From the NCBI GenBank assembly GCA_039184055.1, contig JBCDBH010000414.1:1-5162 (forward strand): 5,162 bases of DNA. Direction: 5' to 3'. The DNA is from JBCDBH01 sp039184055. GTDB lineage: Bacteria; Acidobacteriota; Thermoanaerobaculia; Multivoradales; J023. The notes under the pieces were generated by a model, which was not told the origin of the DNA, searched no databases, and was given only the letters and a program-made list of their open reading frames with translations. The translations under genes and the position numbers were made by a program. This document shows positions 1-5,162 of this stretch, in pieces. How positions within the stretch are numbered: position 1 is the stretch's first letter; each line of letters starts with the position of its first letter.

Positions 1-846
1 ACCGGCCAGCTCGACTCCATGCACGCCCGCTACGGCAGCCCCGTCCTCGGACGCTTCACCAGCGTCGATCCCCTCGTCGGATCACCCGGAGCACCACAGA
101 GCTGGAACCGGTACGCCTACGTCATGGGCAACCCGATCCACTACACCGATCCCTTCGGACTCCGACCCAACGCCACCTTCCGCGAAGAGATCTACGTCTA
201 CGCCAACGCCCACTCTGGACCCACCACAGCTGACCGACTCAGCGCCGCCAGCGCGTCGTTCTACGGCAGTGCGGCGGGAAGCGTAGGGAGTGGCTCCTCC
301 GTGCTCCAGTACGCGAGATCGCTACGGGGAATCGGAACCTGTTCGGACTGCAAGTGTCAGGTGATGGGGCAAGTAGGGAGCGTCGCGCCCCAGGCGGCAT
401 TTCTCGAGCTCATCGTTGCGGAAGCCACAATGGCGTGGTTGACGGGTGGCTTGGCCGGACCAGGAGGAGGTGCGCGATGGCTTGGTCGTACGGGATCGGC
501 GGTTCCGAAAGGATCGATACCTGCGGCCTCGGCACCTGTCGGGCGCATCTCAGGGCTAGGTGGCCAAGGTGCTCACAACACACAGCTCAGAAATGCGGTC
601 TACCAGAAAGTCAGGAATACGCCTGCCACAATCTCTGGTCGGCGATACTCAGGCCATGCACTGGACCAGATGCAGAACAGGGGCTTTACACCGACCGTGA
701 TCGAAAACGCCATTTGGACTGGCCGAACATTCGCAACAAAACCCGGCAGCGGTACAACTGGCGTATTTGACCCGGTAAACAGGATCCGAATCAAACTAAA
801 CTCAAACACGGGAAGAGTTGTGACCGTCATCCCAAGAGCACCATGA
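1..846 (+). CDS. RHS-repeat protein, C-terminal end with a polymorphic toxin tip (5' partial)
   Basis: The frame is open from the first base, so the gene starts upstream; the ATG at 19 is internal. Numbering from base 1, residues 1-54 are the end of the RHS core: a TGQLDSMHARYGSP-type stretch, then LGRFTSVDP, then PQSWNRYAYVMGNP, closing with DPFGL at 148-162. In RHS proteins this motif marks the boundary where the shell releases the variable C-terminal toxin. The 227-residue tip has a linker, a CxxCxC cluster (residues 114, 117, 119), a hydrophobic Gly/Ala-rich stretch (about 129-162), and a basic terminal domain (about 190-281). That domain contains GHALDQMQNRG (His at residue 219), then a GTTGVFDP strand and a final GRVVTVIP strand. 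This pattern resembles DUF4258 and other BECR-fold RNase toxins, but the assignment is by eye. By hand count the last 100 or so residues carry about 14 K/R and 3 D/E. Likely role: a contact-dependent or secreted antibacterial nuclease. The RHS assignment is very secure; the toxin activity is inferred. Confidence 0.9.
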   Translation, partial: TGQLDSMHARYGSPVLGRFTSVDPLVGSPGAPQSWNRYAYVMGNPIHYTDPFGLRPNATFREEIYVYANAHSGPTTADRLSAASASFYGSAAGSVGSGSSVLQYARSLRGIGTCSDCKCQVMGQVGSVAPQAAFLELIVAEATMAWLTGGLAGPGGGARWLGRTGSAVPKGSIPAASAPVGRISGLGGQGAHNTQLRNAVYQKVRNTPATISGRRYSGHALDQMQNRGFTPTVIENAIWTGRTFATKPGSGTTGVFDPVNRIRIKLNSNTGRVVTVIPRAP

Positions 847-849
847 AAC

Positions 850-1131
850 ATGTCTGAGCACCTTGACCGTGCACGAACTTGGCACAACGCGATTCGGAAA
901 GCCGTGATGGATCGTTGGGATCCGATAGGCGTCCAAGCCATACCCGAAGCCCAAGACGAGTACGATAGCTACGTTCCAGCGATCTATAAACTACTCGTCA
1001 CACGACGCCCGAAAGCCGAGCTCTTTGACTATTTATGGTGGCTGGAAACTGAGCATATGGGTCTCAGTGGCGACCGACAGGGCACCGAGGCTTTCGTCGA
1101 GCATCTGACAGATCTCCTCGAACAGCTGTAG
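850..1131 (+). CDS. Candidate immunity protein for the RHS toxin tip (93 aa)
   Basis: This small gene starts 3 nt after the rhs stop codon, so it is almost certainly co-transcribed with the toxin. The product is 93 residues, soluble and acidic (about 17 D/E against 10 K/R by hand count), with no signal peptide or membrane segment. It therefore complements the basic toxin domain. Its most distinctive stretches are WDPIGV, then EAQDEYDSYV, then LFDYLWWLETEHMGL. I recognise this as a recurring small-protein pattern, somewhat like DUF1871-type proteins, but cannot name the family with certainty. The inferred role is to bind and neutralise the toxin domain in the cytoplasm of the producer and its kin. 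The ribosome-binding site is weak: only an AAGAG at 834-838, about 11 nt upstream, inside the rhs gene. Translational coupling to rhs is therefore plausible. GC is close to 50%, like the toxin tip and below the RHS core. Gene reality is well supported; function rests on position and charge. Confidence 0.8.
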   Translation: MSEHLDRARTWHNAIRKAVMDRWDPIGVQAIPEAQDEYDSYVPAIYKLLVTRRPKAELFDYLWWLETEHMGLSGDRQGTEAFVEHLTDLLEQL

Positions 1132-1294
1132 GCTGAAAACTGCATCGACTACAACTCCTATCGCCAAGCGATCCGCCGAAGTCGTGCGCGAAGTCACTGA
1201 GCTCTACCTCTCAACGGGAATACCCACTGAATGACCGAGCCTCGGAATTCAATCTCTGAAGCTCAGGCCTACGCGGAGCGGAGCCAAGAAGTAG
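1132..1294. other. Spacer without a recognisable gene, between the immunity gene and the RHS remnant
   Basis: This stretch is interrupted by stops in all three forward frames. The frame entered at 1133 reads through to a TGA at 1232-1234 and ends in a helix-like VVREVTELYLSTGIPTE, but it has no start of its own. The ATG at 1231 opens a frame that runs into the RHS remnant out of register, giving a Pro/Arg/His-rich shadow, so I do not call it. The segment may hold eroded ends of former cassette genes. The RHS-like reading frame begins right after the TAG at 1292-1294, which I take as the approximate junction. Confidence 0.45.
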
Positions 1295-1726
1295 TGGTCT
1301 TACCAAACCCTGGTCAACGCCGGCACCCGTATCCAAACCGCCAGCTACGACGTCTACGGCAACCTCACCCAGCTGATCACCCACGGCGCCACCCAAAACC
1401 TCCCCGTCAACCCCGACACCAATCGCCTCCACGCCGCGAGCTACGACGAGCTCGGCAACCTCACCGCCATCACCCTCGGTGGCGAGGCCTACCCATACGG
1501 CTACGACGCCATCGGCATGATGCGCCACCTCGTCTCGAGCACCGACCGATCACGCGTCTTCGTCTACACCGCAAGTGATGAGCGCCTGCTCACCTTCGAC
1601 TGCGCCGGGGGCGTCTGCGCTGAGGGCCAACCGCGAGAAACCTGGACCCTCCGCGATCTCCCTGCTGGCCGATTGATCGGAACTGCAGGCAGTAGCTCGA
1701 GTGTTCGTATCCTGCCGGGCGGGTAA
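1295..1726 (+). pseudogene. Orphan RHS/YD-repeat fragment, truncated at both ends
   Basis: The frame opens after the TAG at 1292-1294 and ends at TAA 1724-1726, about 143 codons. It encodes typical YD-repeat sequence: TASYDVYGNLTQL, then AASYDELGNLTAI, then YPYGYDAIGMMRHL, then VYTASDERLLTFD and RETWTLRDL. These match the RHS segment that normally precedes the core end. There is no ATG until 1517, inside the repeats, and no ribosome-binding site near the beginning. After RETWTLRDL (about 1665) the expected continuation (GxVLR, the xYVYRDG strand, the HLDHLGTPR region and the core end) is missing, replaced by about 20 unrelated residues and a stop. GC is about 70%, with C-ending codons as in the core at the window start and unlike the intervening toxin and immunity genes. 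I read it as a non-functional remnant of a duplicated or formerly intact rhs gene, left by recombination within the locus. Expression from the internal ATG is possible but unlikely to give a working product. Confidence 0.8.
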
Positions 1727-1978
1727 AGGCTGCGAGCGGGTTGCTAGTCCCCGAGGGGCCCCTGCCATCGAGAATTCAGGGCAACGTCAGATCCCGTCCA
1801 TGCAGCGCTTCGGCGGTCCGTCCCTACGACCGACCGCGATGGTTTGACCACTAGCTTCGAAGTGAGAACGCGTGTTGCGGGATCCGCGCACGATCTGACA
1901 GATTTTTGCTGAGAGAAAAAGGTGCGTGATTCGCTGCGGATCCCGCTGTCCGAGAACACCTATGTCGCCCAAACACCG
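1727..1978. other. Intergenic region upstream of the kinase gene
   Basis: I see no gene on either strand in these 252 nt. A GC-rich CCCCGAGGGGCCCC run (1749-1762) lacks both a proper loop and a T-run. A small ATCTG-A-CAGAT inverted repeat (1893-1903) is followed by TTTT, but the stem is too short for a convincing terminator. A TTGACC at 1844-1849 has no matching -10 element at normal spacing. The most notable element is the 11-bp inverted repeat listed separately. Any promoter for the kinase gene should lie here, but I cannot point to it. Confidence 0.6.
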
Positions 1979-2020
1979 ATGACCGAACGATCTGGAGAGA
2001 CGCAGCTGGCTGCGAGCGGG
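1728..2020. repeat. 13-bp direct repeat at both sides of the intergenic region
   Basis: GGCTGCGAGCGGG occurs at 1728-1740, just after the RHS remnant stop, and again at 2008-2020, in the first codons of the kinase gene. The second copy encodes part of an ordinary-looking N-terminus. A 13-bp match is modestly unlikely by chance in a window of this size and composition, so it may mark an old duplication or deletion endpoint, or mean nothing. Confidence 0.25.
1877..1946. repeat. 11-bp inverted repeat around a GGATCC-like core, upstream of the kinase gene
   Basis: The arm at 1877-1887 reads GCGGGATCCGC and the arm at 1936-1946 reads GCGGATCCCGC, its exact reverse complement. They are separated by 48 nt. 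Each arm is itself nearly palindromic, so either could be a dimer binding site, or the two could pair as an 11-bp RNA or DNA stem. The second arm lies 33 nt before the ATG at 1979, and inside the coding region if translation begins at GTG 1922. The repeat is seen directly; its function is unknown. Confidence 0.45.
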
Positions 2021-5000
2021 CGGCTGGTCGGTCCGTATCGACTCGTCCGCCGTCTCGGTGCCGGGGGGATGGGTGAGGTCTATCTCGCCGAGGACGATCG
2101 TCTCGGTCGACAGGTCGCGCTCAAACACGCGCGTGTCGATCTTCCCGAGGCGTTCAAGGCTCGGTTCCGTCGCGAGGCGTGGGCGGCGGCGCGGCTGTCA
2201 CATCCGGGCATCGTCACCATTCACGATCTGATCGCCGTCGACGACGGTGATTGGATCGTCATGGAGTTTGTCGAGGGCATGTCGCTGCGGCGGCGTCTCA
2301 AGCTCCACGGTCCGCTGGCCCACGCACGGGTCGTAGCCTGGGCGATCGAGATCACCGCGGCGCTCGGCGCGGCGCACGACAAGGGCATCGTGCACCGCGA
2401 TCTCAAAGCTGAGAACGTCATGGTCACGCCCGATGAGCGGGTCAAAGTGCTCGATTTCGGGCTCGCCAAGCCGATTCTCGACGACACCTCCGTGAGTAGC
2501 TTGACGTCGAGTGGCGAGGTGCTCGGTACCCTGCGCTCGATCGCTCCCGAACAGGCGCAGGGGCAATCGGTCGATGCGCGCGCCGACCTTTTTTCGCTCG
2601 GGGTGCTGCTCTACGAAATGCTCACCGGGCTGACCCCGTTCGTGGGTGAGAACCCGTTTCAGAGCGTTTACAAATTGGTTGCCCAGCCCCATACGCCGGT
2701 GCTCGAGCACGATCCGTCGATTTCGTCGGAGCTGTCGGCTCTGGTCGATCACCTGCTCGCCAAAACACCCGAGGCACGACCGGCGAGCGCGGCGGACGTC
2801 GGTCGAGCGTTGCGAGACCTCGACACGTCGAGCGACGTGACGACGAGCGGGCTGCAACCGACCACTGCATTCCGAGCCGCGCCACCGCGATCGTTCGCCG
2901 AACGACGACAGGTGAGCGTGCTGTGCTGTGAGCTGATGACCGCCACCGCCGACCCGGCGTCTCATCCCGAGGTGCTTCACGAGCAGCTGCCCGTATTCCG
3001 TGATCGGGTCGGCGAGACGGTCGAGCGTCATGGCGGCAGGATCGATGCAACCCAAGGGCATCGACTCGTTGTCGTCTTCGGTTTTCCCGCGGCGAACGAG
3101 CGCGCCGCCATGAACGCGGTGCGCGCCGGTTTCGAGCTGGCGGCCACGAGCGGTGATGGGCTCGAGCTACGCATCGGTATCCACACCGGTTCGGCGGTGG
3201 TGTCGGCGGCTGCGTCCGGGCTGGTGTTGGGCGCAACGCTCGATCACGCGGTCGATGTTCAGAAACACGCCACGCGCGCCACGGTCGTGCTCAGCGATAC
3301 GACCCGCCAGCTGGTCGAGAGCGAGGCCAGTCTCGAGCCGGTCGCCGAGCAGATATGGCGAGTCACCGGTGTGCTGGCGCGCGAGACCGATGCCGGGAGC
3401 TCGGATGCGGTCTTGCCCATGGTGGCGCGGCAGCGTGAGGTCGAGCTCTTACTCGGATGTTGGCACCGAGCTCGTGAAGGGCACGGTCAGGCGGTGTTGA
3501 TCAGCGGTGAGGCCGGGATCGGCAAGACGCGCATGCTTCGAGCCTTGCGCGACGCGTTGCCGCAACCGTCCCCGCGCTGGTGGGTAGTCTACGGATCACC
3601 GTTCTTGCGCGATTCACCGCTCGCACCGATCATCGATTTGTTGCGGCGTGAGGTGATCGGTACCGACGAGCATGCCGCGCTCGATCAACTTGTCGCGTTC
3701 CTGGACCGTTATGGCCTCCATGACGACGAGCTGGTCTTTCTTTTCGCCAAGTTACTCGACCTGCCGACCGACGATCGTTGGCCGACTCTCACGCTCGATT
3801 CCAACGAGCGCCGCAGGAAGACCCTCGAAGCTCTGGTGGCTCTCGTTGTCGCCATGGCCGACGAGCAACCATGGCTGTTGGTGATCGAAGATCTGCACTG
3901 GATCGATCCTTCGACGCTCGAATTGCTCAACCATCTTGTCGGCTGTGTCGCTACCGCGCCGCTGTGCCTACTCGCCACGGGTCGTCCGGAGGGCTTACCG
4001 TCCTGGGAATCCGAAGTGGCGCTCACCCGCATTCATCTCGGACCCCTGACGGCAAGGGAATCGACGGAGCTGGTCGAATTGATCGTCGCGGGTCGCGAGC
4101 TTCCCGATCGGCTTCGGGACCGGATCCTCGACCACGCAGACGGGGTGCCGCTCTTCGTCGAAGAGCTCACCCGGGACGTGATCGATCAACCCCATGAGCG
4201 TGACGCGGTGAGCATCCCGGCAACGCTACGCGACACACTCATGGCACGGCTCGATCGTCTCGGTCATGCCAAGCTCGTGGCGCAGAGCGCGGCGGTGCTC
4301 GGTCGTACCTTTACGCTCGATCTACTCGAGGTGCTCACCGAGATTCCCGTGAGCCGACTGGTTCTCGAGCTCGACGAGCTAGCCGAGGCGGGCATCGTCT
4401 ACCGCAAGGGCTACGGTTCAAGCGCGCACTATGGCTTCAAACACGCGCTCATCCAGGATATCGCCTACGAGTCTTTGCTACGTAAGGACCGGCAGTCACT
4501 TCATCGAACCACCGCCGAGGTTCTCGTCAGTGGATTGTCCGCGCTCGGCGAGCGTCGACCGGAGGTGGTCGCGCATCACTACATTGCCGCGGGAGAGCTG
4601 GCTCGGGCCATACGTCCCTTGCAAAGCGCCGGCGATAAGGCGATCGACGCGTCCGCGTATGTCGAAGCTTGTCGCCATCTTGAACGTGCTCTCGATCTGA
4701 TCGAGACGGTCCCGGATCGGTCGGAGTATGTCGACGAGGAGATCGTCGTCCTCACGGGTCTGGGTTATGTCATTGGAATCCTGGAGGGGACCTTCAGCAG
4801 TGCCACCGAGTTATATTGGCAACGTGCCTACTCGTTGAATCGCGATCACTCGGCCGAGCCTGGCATGCAGCTCTTGAAGGGCTTGCACACGATCGCGTTA
4901 CTCCGAGGTGAGTTTGTCAGAGCTCGATTCTGGGGGGAGAAAGCATGGATCGCTGGACGTGAACACAGTGATCCACAACAAGTCGTCTGGGCCTATCTGG

Positions 5001-5162
5001 CGAATGCTGGAACTTCTTTTTTCGATGGCGATCTCGATCGCATGTCCCGGGCCAACAAGGTCGCGTTGGATCTTGTGGCCGACGGTGGCCCGAATGAAGA
5101 TCGCGTTGCGTATTGTCGCCCATTGGCTTTCCTATCCCAGGCTCAGGCTTTGTGGTTTTTGG
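1979..5162 (+). CDS. Ser/Thr protein kinase / cyclase-like / AAA-type ATPase / TPR fusion protein (3' partial)
   Basis: The frame stays open to the window end, at least 1061 residues. The kinase domain spans about residues 18-280: GAGGMG loop (27-32), Lys49, helix-C Glu66, HRDLKAEN (His139, Asp141), DFG (159-161) and APE (189-191). All key residues are present, so it should be active. Next is a class III nucleotide-cyclase-like domain (about 307-440) whose metal- and substrate-contacting residues appear replaced. Then comes an AAA/STAND-type ATPase with Walker A GEAGIGKT (510-517) and Walker B LLVIEDLHWID (633-643), a winged-helix-like region (about 740-840), and a helical TPR-like region from about 860, cut by the window. 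The order matches large bacterial signalling proteins, including the kinase/cyclase fusions associated with TOMM clusters (TIGR03903-like). Inferred role: a cytoplasmic sensor or regulator in which ATPase and TPR modules control Ser/Thr phosphorylation. I chose ATG 1979, which leaves 17 residues before the kinase. The frame is open from 1913, and GTG 1922, with GAGAG at 1911-1915 ahead of it, is a real alternative. Confidence 0.9.
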   Translation, partial: MTERSGETQLAASGRLVGPYRLVRRLGAGGMGEVYLAEDDRLGRQVALKHARVDLPEAFKARFRREAWAAARLSHPGIVTIHDLIAVDDGDWIVMEFVEGMSLRRRLKLHGPLAHARVVAWAIEITAALGAAHDKGIVHRDLKAENVMVTPDERVKVLDFGLAKPILDDTSVSSLTSSGEVLGTLRSIAPEQAQGQSVDARADLFSLGVLLYEMLTGLTPFVGENPFQSVYKLVAQPHTPVLEHDPSISSELSALVDHLLAKTPEARPASAADVGRALRDLDTSSDVTTSGLQPTTAFRAAPPRSFAERRQVSVLCCELMTATADPASHPEVLHEQLPVFRDRVGETVERHGGRIDATQGHRLVVVFGFPAANERAAMNAVRAGFELAATSGDGLELRIGIHTGSAVVSAAASGLVLGATLDHAVDVQKHATRATVVLSDTTRQLVESEASLEPVAEQIWRVTGVLARETDAGSSDAVLPMVARQREVELLLGCWHRAREGHGQAVLISGEAGIGKTRMLRALRDALPQPSPRWWVVYGSPFLRDSPLAPIIDLLRREVIGTDEHAALDQLVAFLDRYGLHDDELVFLFAKLLDLPTDDRWPTLTLDSNERRRKTLEALVALVVAMADEQPWLLVIEDLHWIDPSTLELLNHLVGCVATAPLCLLATGRPEGLPSWESEVALTRIHLGPLTARESTELVELIVAGRELPDRLRDRILDHADGVPLFVEELTRDVIDQPHERDAVSIPATLRDTLMARLDRLGHAKLVAQSAAVLGRTFTLDLLEVLTEIPVSRLVLELDELAEAGIVYRKGYGSSAHYGFKHALIQDIAYESLLRKDRQSLHRTTAEVLVSGLSALGERRPEVVAHHYIAAGELARAIRPLQSAGDKAIDASAYVEACRHLERALDLIETVPDRSEYVDEEIVVLTGLGYVIGILEGTFSSATELYWQRAYSLNRDHSAEPGMQLLKGLHTIALLRGEFVRARFWGEKAWIAGREHSDPQQVVWAYLANAGTSFFDGDLDRMSRANKVALDLVADGGPNEDRVAYCRPLAFLSQAQALWFL

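Noticed and set aside
354..770. Plus-strand ORF of 138 codons within the rhs tip
   Set aside because: It is in another frame over the clear RHS tip coding frame, with Arg/Cys/His-rich composition typical of a shadow.
1211..1528. Minus-strand ORF rich in Val, Gly and Ala
   Set aside because: It is the antisense reading of the RHS remnant; its apparent hydrophobic repeats arise from the repetitive YD codons.
1231..1578. Plus-strand ORF starting at ATG 1231
   Set aside because: From about 1300 it is the Pro/Arg/His-rich out-of-frame reading of clear RHS sequence, and the leading 20 or so residues show nothing recognisable.
1749..1762. CCCCGAGGGGCCCC as a hairpin terminator
   Set aside because: The loop would be 2 nt and no T-run follows.
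1844..1849. TTGACC as a -35 promoter element
   Set aside because: The hexamer at 17 nt spacing is AACGCG, nothing like a -10 element.
1893..1907. ATCTGACAGAT followed by TTTT as an intrinsic terminator
   Set aside because: The stem is at most 4-5 bp with a 1-3 nt loop, too weak. The same 11-mer also occurs at 1103-1113 inside the immunity gene, and one such repeat is expected by chance.
2198..3061. Long minus-strand ORF (287 codons) opposite the kinase
   Set aside because: It lies antisense to well-conserved kinase and cyclase-like coding sequence, is Arg/His/Gly-rich without motifs, and is the usual antisense shadow in high-GC DNA.

Overview
The window looks like chromosomal DNA from a GC-rich bacterium. 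The mix of an RHS/YD-repeat polymorphic toxin locus with a very large Ser/Thr kinase fused to cyclase, AAA-type ATPase and TPR regions is most familiar from Myxococcota-like (deltaproteobacterial) or similar environmental lineages. That placement is inference from gene style and composition; there is no rRNA or other taxonomic marker.

Region 1 (1-1131) is the 3' end of an rhs gene followed 3 nt later by a small gene. The first 162 nt encode the end of the conserved RHS core, closing with the usual DPxGL motif. After it comes a variable tip of about 227 residues ending in a small, strongly basic domain that resembles BECR-type nuclease toxins (DUF4258-like). The 93-residue acidic protein behind it has the position and charge expected of the cognate immunity protein. 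Hand counts of single lines give about 70% GC in the RHS core and 47-53% in the toxin and immunity genes, as expected for an exchanged toxin/immunity cassette.

Region 2 (1132-1726) is locus debris. About 160 nt without a recognisable gene lead into a second RHS segment (1295-1726). This segment has high GC, good YD-repeat sequence, no usable start and an abrupt end. It corresponds to the part of RHS that normally lies upstream of the core end seen at position 1, so the order is permuted.

Region 3 (1727-1978) is intergenic. It contains an 11-bp inverted repeat just ahead of the next gene and no convincing promoter or terminator.

Region 4 (1979 to the window end) is one continuous open frame of at least 1061 codons. 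In order it encodes an intact-looking Ser/Thr kinase, a class III nucleotide-cyclase-like domain whose catalytic residues all appear replaced, an AAA/STAND-type ATPase with good Walker A and B motifs, and the start of a TPR-like helical region. The architecture matches the kinase/cyclase fusions seen near TOMM (thiazole/oxazole-modified peptide) clusters and related signalling proteins. Nothing visible ties it functionally to the RHS locus.
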